Part shown: positions 21,934 to 34,513 of the stretch, piece by piece
Layout of the letters: each line of letters begins with the position of its first letter
Position numbering within the stretch: position 1 is the first letter of the stretch
From: Gnetum montanum
Taxonomy: Eukaryota; Streptophyta; Gnetopsida; Gnetales; Gnetaceae
DNA: 64,000 nucleotides
Reading direction: 5' to 3'
Assembly: GCA_015680685.1 (NCBI GenBank)
Contig: MNCI01023966.1
Location: 30,978 to 94,977, forward strand
Translations under genes and position numbers: made by a program
Notes under the pieces: generated by a model
Told to the model about the DNA's origin: nothing
The model's input: only the letters and a program-made list of their open reading frames with translations
Databases searched by the model: none

Positions 21934-24500
21934 CAAGTTATTTACTACACTTTAGCTAATTCTTACCATTATTTTCATAGTGAAGGCTATTATTTAATCA
22001 AGACCTAACTTTTTAATAATCTAAATTAAATAAAAAATATAAGCATAAACAAGTAAAATATACTCTTACTAAAGTTTTAAATGTTGGTATATCTTCTATA
22101 CCTCCAATAATAATTAATGATATGTTTTATTTTTCTAGTTAAAATAAAGCTAAAGAAACTATTAATATTATTAATAATGCTTCATTAATTTAGTATATAG
22201 CTAAGATTAAGTAACTTATGAGAAAAAGATGATAAGGGCTTTATCAAGACTAACTTACTAAACTTGATTAACTATGAAAGTTTCATGAAAATAATAAAGT
22301 CCTTTTTTGCTAAAATTTAATTCATCAAATGTGGCAGAACATCTAGCCATTTTCACTTCAAATGAGTTCAATGATTTGGATACCTTTATGGAAGATGCTT
22401 ATGTGAATTAAAAATTTCATTCTATAATAATGACCTTTCATTAAAATAAGATGCATTTGTTATTTTTTTTGTTCTATGTTTTCAAATAGCAAGTCTCATT
22501 ACAACTCATGTTTATATCATAATAATTTTTTTGTCTTCTCATGTTGTTCTTTTATTCATGTGATTAGAGCATGTGGCTTACGATGTGCAAGTTTTACATT
22601 TAATGCTAAGAAGCATGCTAATTTGACATAATTATATTCTTCTATAGTACTTCTAATGTATCATATAATTAAATATATATCTTGTTATACACTTATAGTC
22701 AATACATTTTAAATTATACTAAAACTAAAGCTTTATTACATTTGAAGACTTATATCATGTATTAGATAGATATTACATTTTTATAAAAAATAAAGATAGA
22801 CTCAACAAATTGACAAGAAATTAATGGGAACAATACAAATAAATCATATAAGTTTTTTATTGTAACATTATAATGTTATCTAAAATAGGTATTCATAGTA
22901 CAAAAATGAAATACATGCAACTTATCCTCAAGGACTTTTGACTTATAGAATCTACAGGTATGGTCTTCTTAAAGGAGTTGAATCTATCTTCTTCTTTTAA
23001 TTCTATGATGATGTACTTATACCACAATTTATTTCTTAAGGATTAAAGAGAAAGATGAGTTGTCAAAATTAAAAGTACACCAAATATATCTTATGGCATA
23101 TAATATATTGCTTGAATTTAGTTCATAACACAACAAACACAAAAATTCCTTAAGTGTAATTTAAACTTACATCATGTTTCTTACCATGTTGTTGATAATG
23201 TAGTTAGCTTACATTACTATACTCTTATTAGTAAGGATTATAGAGAGAATAAATAGTTCTTATCAACTTGAATAATCTCCTAATAATTGTGCTACCAGCT
23301 TTTGATTTTAGATATAAAAATAATTTAAAAAAGAGACCACATCCATGGGATTTAACATGATTTTATATATAACTATTGACTTGATGCTAACCCATTACTT
23401 TTGCATTCAAGCTTGGAACTAGCCATAATAAAATAAAACTTATGTAGCTAATGCTAGTAATAGGTGACTAAGTGGCTAGCTTAATAGTTTGTTAGGTAAT
23501 AGTTTGTTAGTTTAAGTCATACTTGAGGTATTATTATATTTCTCTATAATTCTTCTAAAATATCATATTAACAATGTGTCTTGGGATATTCTTATAGTTA
23601 TTCTTTTAGATTCCAACACCCTTCTACATCATGTAACCAACTTCATGTTATTGAAAAAAGGGTAGAAGAATGATAATAATGATGGACAATTAAAGAAAAT
23701 AAAAAGAAGAAATTATGAAGAAAATGCTTCAATCTCTTTATATTTAGTATTTTAGTTATTAGACTCCTACACAAGCTTCTTATGATAGAATTAACTAAAA
23801 TATCTATTGTTTTCTTTGATTTGTTAAAAAACATAGTAAAGGATTTTCTAAAGTTACTTAGAATATTTACACTAGTAGTAAGAAAGATGGAGGACATGGC
23901 CTTTATTAATTATTATAATTAGGTTAGTTTTTTCTGAATAAAATAAATTGTAAAATGCATTGATGGAGATGATGTTTAAATGCTTCTTATGCAATGAAAA
24001 CCTAAACATGATAATATTTTATCTTATAAATTTCTTCATTGTCTTCCTTTTTCTCAAGCTATTTTTACTTTTAATTCTCAAATTCTTAAATAAATTTTAA
24101 AGACATGATGCATGCTTAGTAAATACTGGAATTACAATCATATTACAGTTTTAGAAGATATGCTTAAGAAAATTAGCCCATGATGGCTTTATTTTAATGA
24201 AGGATCTTGGGCTACTCATTCATCTAGATTGTGTACCACTATTGAATGCCACATTGTGGTTTGAGTGGTATCTACAAAATTACCATGCATCACATGATTG
24301 ACATACATGAAAAAAATAAGTCAAAGCAAAACAAAAAATTTCAAGGTTGATGTACCCTTTATGTCCCAAGCAATGGTGGTTCCTCCATTAGCTTCTTTTC
24401 TTTGTCATTATGCTTCTAAAATTTATATCTATTTTGATCTTGCATCATGTACCATATAGGAAAATTCAATAATGTTTGTCAGAGTTGGTACTTTCCAGAG
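21934..24500. other. AT-rich region without recognised gene
   Basis: Very AT-rich. The 84-codon minus ORF 23643-23897 is low-complexity and looks accidental. A repeated 110 bp block lies at 23509-23618 (separate entry) with a weaker relative near 22640-22710. Confidence 0.5.
23509..23618 (-). repeat. 110 bp repeat, copy 1 (possible LTR start)
   Basis: Shares an extended match with 35564-35673. Read on the minus strand both begin TGTT(A/G)GAA(C/T)CTAAAAG after a purine-rich stretch ending in GGG, the look of an LTR start behind a polypurine tract. The rest of the supposed LTR could not be defined. Confidence 0.45.
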
Positions 24501-24519
24501 ACAACAAATGTGGGAACAT

Positions 24520-24796
24520 GTTATAGGCATTCACATACTAAACCAAAAACTACCTTCTTTCCTCTTCAAAAGCCCTAGCTACCTTTCTTAATTCTTGGTA
24601 ATCATTCATTTTCTTAGCTAGGTTTGCAACTATGTCCTTCTAATCTTAGTAGTTAGCTTTGACCACTTGCATTTTAAGGTTTGGTATGTGAAGTTTTTGT
24701 TGCACATCCTTCTTGTTTGCAAACTCTTGTTCATACATTACATAGACTCTGGTCACCTACTACAATTATTTTCTAGGTCTACCTACTTTTAACAAG
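24520..24796 (-). pseudogene. Third ORF, 3' part, cut off by a solo LTR
   Basis: The minus strand reads a charged helical stretch with VMYEQEFANKKDVQQKLHI and ending LRKVARAFEEERK, like the coiled-coil part on the other side of the solo LTR (25640-26200). Together they show one ORF split by insertion. Contains stops. No domain recognised in this piece. Confidence 0.45.
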
Positions 24797-25570
24797 TGAT
24801 GAGTGGTGAGGCACCCCTACACTCAACCATACGAATACGAGCATTTCACGCACAATCTGGTCCAACTCCAAGGACTAAGTGCTTACGCGCCTTAATGGAA
24901 CACTCAAGGTTAATCAATCATTGTCTTCCCAAACTTACTTGTATTATCATAGTTGTATGGTTAAGTAAGCTTAAGGTACATTATTTTTATAGATTTTGTC
25001 TTTTTTTATGTCTTCTGCTAATAAAGGAGAGGGAGAGAGAACTAAGTGACTAACTTACATTAGCGATTCATTAACTAGTTTCTAAATGTTCCTAACACCA
25101 GTATCTGTTCCCACTTGCTGGACACATCTTAAACCAGTGCAATGTTGCTGGGATTACCAAACGCTAATCATTACTGGGTGCGAAGCAGTCATGATGAGTG
25201 TATTTAACTAAGGGGGTTGAAGGTTGAGAGAGATAGTAATTAACTAGGAAAGCATTAAACAATAATTAATTACTAATTAGATTAATTTTTATGTTGCAAG
25301 GTTTATCATAAAGTTCATCTTTATTGCCGTACACAAAATTGTGCTCAGGTACAAATTGCTCGAATAAAGATCCGTTCACTCTATGACTCCTATTGCGGGC
25401 ACACAAAAATAATTTTAACTATGGAATGACAAAACTACAAGAGTTTGGCTAAGGTTCTAAGTCTAACTGCCTTGGAACAAAGGGCACCGCCTCTTATTTA
25501 TAGAAGATGAGGCAGGACGCGATATAGCGTGGCAGATGTGATATCGCGTACGCGATATCGTGGCTCATCA
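24797..25570 (-). repeat. Solo LTR with perfect 5 bp target-site duplication
   Basis: Related to the LTRs at 41530-42336 and 47857-48622. On the minus strand it starts TGATGAGCC and ends CACTCATCA, so TGATGAG and CTCATCA form its terminal inverted repeat. ACAAG flanks it on both sides (24792-24796 and 25571-25575), and no internal region is attached. Its U3 keeps CpGs that the other copies have lost and contains a perfect 20 bp palindrome at 25540-25559, with a TATA-like sequence near 25497-25506. This fits loss of one LTR and the internal region by LTR-LTR recombination. Confidence 0.85.
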
Positions 25571-25639
25571 ACAAGGCTAAGTTAGCATATTAAAGGTTTA
25601 ATAACACCATATTCTTTATCAAATATTCTATTTGCAAGT

Positions 25640-27840
25640 CTTTGTTTTTGATTTTAGCTTGGTGTACATGGGTAAGACTATCCAATATAGGTTTCCAATT
25701 AAGTGTTCATACTACGATGGCACTGATTTTAGCTTTAGCCATTTGGATTTATTTCTCATTAATTTGCTTGTACATGACCACTTGGTCTTTAAATAGCTCC
25801 TTTAGTTCATGCTTGTTGGCCTCATTTTGTCATGCACTAATTTCAATGGTTAACTTTTGATCTACGATGTGAACTTCTTCCATCGATAGGGTTCTATTTT
25901 CTCTAGCCAATTTCCCAATGTCAAGGTTAACCTAAGAAAATTGCACTCTTATCTAATGAATGCTCTCTTCCATTGCATTCTTTTATGTTTTAATGTCATT
26001 CAACCTTACATTTTCTGCAACAAGTTTCTTATTTTCTTCTTCTAGTGTAGTTAGGATCCTTGCATGGGCATAGGTTTCAACGTTTGCCATCAAAGCATTC
26101 CATATTGCCTTTTCTTTTTCCATCTTCATCTGGCTGTACTTGGCTATTAGTTGGCCAATCTATTCATTCCTGAATTAATCTAGCTAGTCAGGTGTAATGT
26201 ATCATGTAGGGACTTACCTTTCTACTCTTAATGTAGCCAATTCCTCCCATAACCTATGCAATTTATTTTTGACATGTTGTATTATAGGTTTAGACATGAC
26301 CAGCTTGTCCTTACTTGAAATCAATTTTCATAGTACTATAGTGATATCATTGGAGATCACTAGGGATATCAATGAGGTCTTGCATCACTTGTTCTATTTG
26401 TAGTAATTGGTCCAATATGTCTTCATGCTATTTTTGGGTCATTTATTTTCTAGCTATTGTTTCTACATCTTTTGTTCTAGTAATATTAGTTGGAGGGACA
26501 ATGAGAACATTGAAGGATTCTTTGATATGGTCTACGATGACTTCAGCTTCTCCTACTACATCTTAGTGTTGCATCACCACTACTATGGATCCTTCTCCTA
26601 TTGCTAACATCACTTGAAAGGATGGAGCATTCTTAGATATTTGTTGTGTATAGTTCTCATTTTCTCCTACCTGTGATGAGATTTGACCATTGGCAAGTCC
26701 TGTGAATATGGTAGGCTTATTTGGATTATCTTGTATCTTATACATACTTGAGATCTCTTAGATTTCCCAAATTATTTTTTTAGTAATTTACTGCAAATGG
26801 CTCATTGAGGATCTATAGTCTTGTTGTGCTATAGGAGCTTTTAGCCCTAGTCTATTGATGGCTAGTGTTAACCCACTAGTTCTACTACTTCTTTATTACC
26901 TACTAGTTTCTCCACATGATCTTTCTTTAGTAGCATTGGTTTGGAGATTTCAGCATAAGAGGCAATTTGGACTTTTCAAAGTACATCATTAGTGTAGCCC
27001 AAAATTGTTGCTTATTAGCACAACCTTCACATGAGACAAGGGAATGGTGGAGTGAGATTCCCTATCCTCTTCTCCTCAAATATTTTTTGGATTTTTAAAA
27101 ATAGTATATGAGCTAGCTTGACTTGAAACTTCCCCATCAAGATGGCACTTCCTATAGCAGCATAGGTGGAAATTCTATTTAATCACTTCATTGAGAATAG
27201 ATGATATGTGTTAATTTTAACATAAATCTTTTTAGCTGTAGACAGTCCATTGTATTCTTTTTCTCTTGTTTTATAGGCCCTTTGTAGCCATACCTTCCTT
27301 GCCTCTATGTTAGACCTATTAGATATTTGAGTAATGTTGGCTTTAACATTTGGAATATTTAGTGCCTTTTCTATTGCTTCAACTAAATATGACACTATAA
27401 TCCCATCTACTTTCACTATAGCATCGTCTAGCTTGTTCTTCTAGAACTAGTATACTTCTCCCAAGTACCATTTTTCATTACTTAAAATAATGATCCATAG
27501 AGGAGAGGCTTGCAATTATTCATGAACCTTGGCAAGGGAAAACTCCATGAATGATCAAAACTTCAATTCTACTATGATAGTGGACATATTGGACTTATCC
27601 TAGATGGCTTCTAGATAATTATTCAAGAGTGTGAGATGTTGTCCTTGCTCAAGAGAAGACAATGCATCAGATTTTGCATGCACAGATTGCCTTGTTGCAT
27701 GTGTGGGTTGATGGTGTTGTAGGACTGAGCCTCTTACTTTGTAAGTAGATTTTTTTCTCCTATTCATCCTATAACCCTTTCCCTAGGTATTTTGTTCTTT
27801 GCTTATGAATGTCCTTCCACTTCAGGTCTCTTGGGAGGCA
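25640..27840 (-). pseudogene. Third ORF of the Athila-like element: transposon-protein-like domain plus coiled coil
   Basis: After integrase on the minus strand, decayed frames begin near an MPPKRPE start (about 27838). The block 27100-27420 reads AIEKALNIPNVKAN, then WLQRAYKT, KIYVKINTYHLF and ISTYAAIGSAILMGKFQVKL. This pattern (small helix, W in the middle, ST.H-like segment, then a YAIL.G..V hydrophobic strand, then FP.L...LC) resembles the putative plant transposon protein domain PF20167, often found in plant gypsy elements. Downstream (25700-26200) is a long heptad-like region with TLEEENKKLVAENVRLN and LARENRTLSMEEV. Several stops and at least one frameshift. The role of this protein is unknown. 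The family call is from memory. Confidence 0.45.
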
Positions 27841-27859
27841 TCTATAATCATGAACAATT

Positions 27860-29200
27860 TTAAGATTATCTAGTTATTCCAAAAAAAATTTCTAATAGTT
27901 CATAACCCTTTCTCTAATTCTTGGGGTTGATCAAAATCACTCCTTAGTGTTAATTTTTAGTTCTTATTAGGATTGTAGAGTTAGAAAAATTTGTAACTTG
28001 GATAAATCTTTCTACAAGAAAAACCTTTAATTAATAAATTTTCTAATACTTTTAAACAAATTTATCCTTTTTGACCTATCACAATTGTAAATTTCTTATT
28101 TAGATTATGTTTAAATAATTATTTTGAAGGAATTGTTAAGCTTATTATCCTATGTTAGTTTAAAATATAGTCTTTTCTTATTACTCTTACCCTTTCTTTG
28201 TTCTTCCAAGTTTTAGGAAAATTAAATTACCCTTTTGTCCAAGATTCAAACCAAGTTCATACTACTTACTAGTGACATCGCATTATATCATCTCAAAACT
28301 AAAAACCACAAGACCACCATAACTACAAGAGATATTAACACTTGACAATGAAGTACAAGGAAGAAATTTACTAACAACACATTTTATTTTTAAAGGAGAT
28401 TTGGCCATTAGACAAAGGAGTGTCTTTAGGCATGGGTAATATGTCTTTCTAGCCTATAATCAATATGAGTCTAAGAAATCTTAAAATTTCTAAAAAGTCA
28501 CCTAGCCTTAGGTATGGGTAACATGTCTTTCCAGTGGATATTATGTGAATTCATCACATCATTATTGTGTCAACCTTACCAAAGGACTACCTTAAGGCAT
28601 GTGTAACATGTCTTTCTAGTGACATGGTAAGATAGCACTTATTTTATAACATACTTTCATTTTTGTCAGAACTCAAGTAAATAATACAAATTAATAGTAA
28701 GATAAGAATTTACGTAGCAGTCTTAGAGAATTCATAAATCCCCTTGATGTCATAGTCTTTTCATTTTCCACTTAATCCTTCATTTTTCTATCTAGGAATA
28801 ATGATCACAAGTTTATTTTAGTTTTATTGTGAAACGAATATTAGTATGTCCATGGAAAAAACTTCTTATTGTTGGAAATTAGTGGATGTATAATGTGGTC
28901 TTACTACATATATAATCAGTCCTTCAATGATTTGATAACATAGGATGACATAATTATTATTTTAACTACATTTCATTTATTTCATTACACTTTATTATAA
29001 TAACTAGCAAAAATATGTACATGAAAACTAGTAAAAATTACTAAAGAATGAAAAATTGGTAAGAAAGAAACAATGTATCAAGAATTTGAAAGATATTAAA
29101 GAATGAAAAATGATCAAGATATGTGAAAAGTATAATAGAATGGAAAAATTAGGAATAAATGTAAAAATTATGAAAAGAATATAGAAATAAGATTTGATGC
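27860..29200. other. Spacer between integrase and third ORF
   Basis: AT-rich, no gene. A word close to AGGCATGGGTAACATGTCTT occurs at 28428, 28510 and 28595, spaced 82 and 85 bp. A purine-rich stretch of AAGAATGAAAAAT words fills 29030-29190. At about 29215-29240 the minus strand has AGTCAAGGGGGTG, like a polypurine tract. Confidence 0.5.
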
Positions 29201-30180
29201 CTAAGTTTCAAACTTGACACCCCCTTGACTATTGTCAAGAGTGGAGATTTAGAAGATTGAATGGATTATGAACAGTTTGGTATGATAGGTAGAGTCTTTA
29301 GAGGAGTAGGGAAAGTCACAGAATGGTTTCACCTATTGAATATTGATAAGAATAAGTTTTTGTGGGTTCTTTGGATGGTAAATTTACATGATTTGGATTG
29401 GTATATAGCATTAACGATATAAGATCCCTCCCATAAGATTTGAAACTTAGTCTTTTGTAGAACATGATTAGGGTTTTAATAAAGGACTTTATCACTAGGC
29501 TTGATAGACACTTGTCTAATTTTGACATCATGTCTACATTTGGAATACTTATTATGGAGGTTGTTACTCATTTGAGCTATTAACCAATTTTCATCTAAGA
29601 GCTTGAGATTCATTAACCATTCCTTTTAAGCTATGTCTAGGTTGAGGTCAAGTGTGTTGGTAGTTGCAAGGATATTTAATTCTTATTGGATTGGTAGAGT
29701 AGGTAATTTTCCATAAGCTAACTCATATGGTAAATATCCTATAGAAAGTTTCTAGGTTGATCTATATGTCCATAGACTATCATTAAGTTTAGTGTTCCAA
29801 TCCTTCCTGTATCGACTAATGGTCCTAGTTACTATTATTGTAATTTATCTGTTATTCACTTTAACTTGACCATTCACTTGAGGGTAATAAAGTGTAGTTA
29901 ATTAGTGGTTGACCCCAAGTTGTTGCATTAGCTTCTTAAATGTAACTCTATTGAAATGAGTCCTATTTTCTAATATTAGCATGCATGGTACTCCAAATCT
30001 ATTCACCACATGTTGTTGAAAGAACTTTACAGCTATTATGGCGATGTAATCCTTAACTGTAGCTGCTTCTACCCACTTAGTATAGTAATCAAAAACAAGT
30101 ATAATATAGGACTTTTCATTCAATATTAGCTTGATAGACCCCACAAAATAAATTCCCCAAATATCAAAGGATTCCACTGG
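29200..30180 (-). pseudogene. Integrase remnant (Athila-like)
   Basis: Frame 29902-30177 reads FDIWGIYFVGSIK, YYTKWVEAATVKD, VVNRFGVPCMLI and THFNRVTFKKL, the core of a gypsy integrase. Downstream are YYPQVNGQVKVNNR (about 29855-29895) and a C-terminal part to about 29300. The catalytic positions are Tyr, Glu and Lys in place of Asp, Asp and Glu. Stops interrupt it. The 29316-29531 ORF is part of the C-terminal region in another frame or a shadow. Confidence 0.75.
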
Positions 30181-30599
30181 TTATATCCATTATTATGATC
30201 CTTTATTTTTGGTAATCAGTCCATCTTTCTAACATCTTTCATAAGATTTTGTGAATTGATATGCATCCTTGATTATGGTAGGTTAGAAGTAGCCTACCAT
30301 TATTAATTTTAGTATTGTCCACCATTCCACATAGTGAACACCACTTAGTTTTTCATGTGCATCTTGAATGAATCTTTGTTAATTTTCTTCTGGAACACAC
30401 CATCTTATCAACCCATCTGCACATATCTTGTAAAGGTTTATGTTAATTTCCATATATCTTTTTATCCTATGGAGAAATTGTTATTAATTCTTCTTATCCC
30501 ATTCAATAGGAAGTTATTTTATGGTAAGATATATCATGTAATTAGTGATCCATTACTTCACTATTAAATTTGCAATCATTACTATCTTTGTCAATAAAT

Positions 30600-31645
30600 T
30601 TTCATTGGGAAATTAATTTGATAGTGGTTCTTCATTTTTTAAGGTTTGAATCTTAATCTTGATAGGTAAACGACTACAACATTTTTAGTTCCTTTCCTAT
30701 CAATTATTTTGATTTCAAATTCTTGTAAGATGACAAGCCATCTTATCATTTTTGGATTTACTACTAGTTTAATCATTAGAAACCTAATTGCAATGTGATT
30801 AGTATGAATGTAGATGAGGTATCCAAGTACATATTGTATAAAATTTTCAAGCATGAATACCACAACCATAATCTTCTTTTCTATGATGGTATAATTAATT
30901 TGTGCCTTGGTGATGCTTCAATTGGTGTAGTGTATGTAATAAGGTCATTTCTAATCATCAAGTTGAGTCAACACTAGTCACAATGCATAGTTTGAAGCAT
31001 CTTTTATAATGTGGAAAGGCTTGGACCAATATGGAGCTCAAAGGATTAGTGTCTTGATTAGTTTCTATTCCAAGATCTCAAATTCTTTCTCACATTATTT
31101 TATCCATTTAATTGGTACATCTTTCTTTGTTAGTTCCACTAGCGATTTTGTAATCTTTGAGAAATTTTCAATGAATCTCCTATAGTATCCTGTATGACTA
31201 AGAAATGATTTGAATTCTTTAACTATTTGTGACCTTTGAGTGATGTTATGAATGACTCTAACATTTTTTTCAATCTACCTTGATTTCTTTATGAGATAAC
31301 TTATGTCCTAGAACTATATTATCTTGGACCATTAAGTGGCTCTTTTGCTAATTAAGCTTTAAATTGTTTTCAACAAATCATTTTAAGCCTCTCTCTAAGC
31401 AATCCAAGGCTTGTTTGAAATTGAGCCAATGTGTGGAAAAAGCATCCATAAATACTTCAACTCCATTGCCAATATGCTTTTGGAAGATGCTAAGTACAAG
31501 TTGTTGGAAAGTGGAGGGAGCATTACACACTCTAAATACCATTTGCCTATATGCAAACATTCCCTATGGATTAGTGAACATTGTTTTCTCTTGATCTTTT
31601 GGTCCAATATGGATTTTATTATAACCACTATATCCATAATAGGGA
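30600..31645 (-). pseudogene. Partial reverse transcriptase and RNase H (Athila-like)
   Basis: Begins within RT: GYSGYN, then GPKDQEKTMF, FAYRQMVFRVCNAPSTFQQL (31490-31560) and an altered VFMDAFSTH in place of the F.DDFS active site. RNase H is seen at 30639-30869 with LGYLIYIHTNHIAIRFL, RWLVILQEFEIKI and a DYLSRL-like end (VYLSRL). The N-terminal fingers of RT are absent because the sequence joins directly to gag at about 31640. Confidence 0.75.
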
Positions 31646-33300
31646 AACATCCCTTATGATGTTCATGTTGGCACACTTTACATCCTTCATTCTCTTCTGA
31701 ACTGTTGTCCATTGCTTCTTCCATTGCATCAACTTTTCCTTTATTTTTGTAGTTCTCATCTTCATTGTCTCTTTTCTTCTTGTTTTCCTTTTTTTTAAGG
31801 CTTGTTCAATCCTTTCCTCTACTATCTTTAGTATTGTAGCAAATTTCTCATCCACCAAATTCCACATTTTCTCTCCCTTTATTGTAATGTCATTGATTGA
31901 TTTCTAGATTAGTAGAGTCTTTTGCTAGATTGTATCTTGTAATGTTTCTTCTTCTTGTGATTTACATATTCTTATGTTTCTTTTTCTTATTGTTGGATCT
32001 CTATTATATTCTTCTAGTGGTCTTATTTTTCTTAATTCTCCTTCTTCTTTTTCAACTTAGTCTATGAGTCTCTGGATTTGATGAACTATCATTTTCGATA
32101 ATCTACCTTGGGCATATACCCCAAGGGTATCTCTTTTCTTATTTCTTATCCCATAGTTGTTCTCGTTGAGGGAATCCATGACTTGGGAACTTATGTAATA
32201 AGGCATAGTACTTGTCTATTACTACATCAAGGGATTCATGTATTCCTTGTTTCCATCGTTGGATCTATTTTCTCAAATTTGACACTCTAGAATAAGTTTG
32301 ATATTTGTTGTTGAAGAGTTCTAGCATGGTGTTCCATCTTTGAATTGATTCTAACTTTAAAGATTTGTACTAGTTCTTTGCTTTCTTTATGAGTGTTCTA
32401 GGAAATAACTTCAATTTCTGCTAATCATTTTCTATATTTTGTAGGGCATGGACATCATGGAAGGCTTGGAGATGGTGTCATGGATCTGCATTATAGCTAT
32501 CTTCAAATTTTGAAATGTTGTTTATGTCTAGTTGCTTGATGTGACTATTCCTTACATGCTTGGTAGGAATGTACATAGCCTCCATAATGTTGATCATGTT
32601 ATGAGTGGCTAACAAGGGTTCGTCATAGTCTTCAAGTTCATAAGCTCTGTTGTAGTGATGACACCTTCGATGCTAATGATTCTCTCTCACCTCATTTATA
32701 TTTTTTATCTTTTCATCATGTTTATCTTTCTCTTCATTATGATGCCTTATTCTATGTGCATGTCTCTCATGGTTTCTTTTTCTTTCCTCATCATGATCCC
32801 TTAGTCTTCTTTCTTTCTTGCCATATTCTATAGATGAATGTGAGGAAGAAGATGAAGGAGTTGGAGAATAGTGCCAAGTGGTTCTCCTTTCATGATTCCT
32901 TGATTCATCTCTTCTTAATCCATTGGAGGTTTTAGGCTTTGGATTCCTCCTGAGTCTAGAGTCCTCCTTATTTCTTTTTGAGGTTTCTACAAGAGCTAAA
33001 TGTAGTTTTATCTTAATGGGATCTTCAATGTAAATGATTGGTGTTTGGGAATGGGACTTATAAGTTTGATAAAGTTTCTTAGTCTAGAATACAACGTCTT
33101 TCTTTTCTTCTAGGACAACCATTTGAGGTGCCTTCTTTCCTTTATCATGTTCATACCTTGTATTCATAATGACATCCCTTCTTGCCTAAGCTTTCATTGT
33201 CTCGTATGGCCTAGTCATGTTTTTGATGACTTGATAGCCTTCCTACATATGGCCAAGGTTTGACATCATAAGAGTTTCTTGAAGCATTGATGATACTGAA
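31630..33300 (-). pseudogene. Gag remnant (Athila-like), fused to RT by deletion
   Basis: The minus strand reads a charged N-terminal region with many RHH/RDH/EER words (32650-33000), then HHLQAFHDVHALQNIEND and KLKLFPRTLIKKAK (near 32420-32480), RVSNL and FPSHGFP, and ends with CKVCQHEHHKGCFP at about 31648-31690. The same motifs occur in the + strand copy at 43465-44360, which confirms the family. At CFP the frame passes at once into mid-RT, so the rest of gag, all protease and the start of RT are missing. Confidence 0.7.
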
Positions 33301-33627
33301 TGTTCAGGTGGTAAGACGATGTTGTCCTCTAGATCTCTCCATCTAAGTTATATATCCTAGGAAAAAACAAATGTAAAATTAGAATAATAAAGGTTAGTAT
33401 GAGCATAAGAAATTGTAGTTTGCATTCGTACACTCTAATATTCTTCATTGTACTCTTGGTTATGACTTTCATGAAATTCAATAGTAGGTGGGGATTTTTC
33501 ATTATTTATAGAAGTCATGTTAAGTGTTTGGCGCTTAAATGTACATATTTGAGAAATTCTTCTAAGTATGAAAGATGTACTCTATGACACTTGAGATAAA
33601 AAAATTAACTAACTAGCAAACATTGAA

Positions 33628-34513
33628 ACATCCCCAACAATGATTCCAATGATGAGTGGATGGGTATTCCAACACTAAACCATACAAGTCACAAGTGTTT
33701 ATGTGCAGCCAAATCGTAATCCAAAAAGGGACAATGTAAGTATTTAAGTATACTAGTAATTGATGTTTAGTTCATGATTGTTGTCTTCGCACTTAGAGTT
33801 AGCAAGGTGCAAATCATATGGTTTAACTCTTAGTGAGGTATATGATATATTAATGTTGTTTGACTTGAAATACGCTAAGTGCCAACAGTAAAAATGATTG
33901 TAAATTCTATATCTAAGTGCAATAAAAATTCTATCCTATTGATGATAAACAACCATTTCTATTTTTTCATACATGTCCTAGGCTAATTCTACTGTTACTA
34001 GGATTAACAAGTAATTGTAATACTAAGCGAATCAAGAAAAGTCACTATTGGGTTATCAAATAGTTACACTTTATGTTGGAAACCAATCGTACTTATTTCA
34101 CCTTACTAAGAGACATTGGAATGTAAAATGACATAGAAAATGTAAGTGACTTAATAAAAGTAAATATGGTGAATGGTAAAATTATGTGAAGTGAAATACT
34201 GTAATGATGAAAAACAATTTCGATCTTTATTACAATGCATGAATTATGTCTAGGAATAATCTACTTGAATAAAGATTCCGTACAACTATAGTTCACCACA
34301 CTATGAGCATTCACTCTAACTCTAACTTTATGTCATGAAAACAAACTACAAGAATTTTGCCAAGTATTGGCAAAAAGTTGTTCCTTCAAAGAGATAGTAG
34401 ATTGATATTTATAGGCATGACCATGACCCAGTACATTGCATCTATGATGATGTATATAAAGCTACAATATCTTAACTACAATATCATAGCCTACATATTA
34501 TGTAATTTCATCA
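33628..34513 (-). repeat. 5' LTR (864 bp) and primer-binding region of the minus Athila-like element
   Basis: The LTR is 33650-34513: on the minus strand it starts TGATGAAATTAC and ends CCACTCATCA. It has a TATA-like CCTATAAATATCAA near 34402-34415. Right after it (33628-33648) TTGGAATCATTGTTGGGGAT is a decayed form of the TTGGCG..GTTG..GGGGA primer-binding site seen at 42337 and 48623. It is close to the LTR fragment at 49174-52390. An N lies just outside it at 34590. Confidence 0.7.

Larger units (their letters stand above)
24500..34513 (-). mobile_element. Athila-like Ty3/gypsy element, minus strand, deleted
   Basis: In minus-strand order: 5' LTR 33650-34513, primer-binding region, gag, a fused partial RT-RNase H, integrase, then a third ORF. 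The PBS-like sequence after the LTR, the third ORF after integrase and the gag type fit the Athila group. The matching 3' LTR was not found: the LTR at 24797-25570 is a separate solo insertion with its own target-site duplication. The left boundary is therefore approximate. Confidence 0.7.

Noticed and set aside
23643-23897. 84-codon minus ORF
   Set aside because: Low complexity (Phe, Ser, Ile, Lys) in AT-rich DNA; no conserved pattern.
24797-34513. LTR at 24797-25570 as the 3' LTR of the minus Athila-like element
   Set aside because: It has its own perfect ACAAG duplications on both sides and resembles a different LTR subfamily from 33650-34513.
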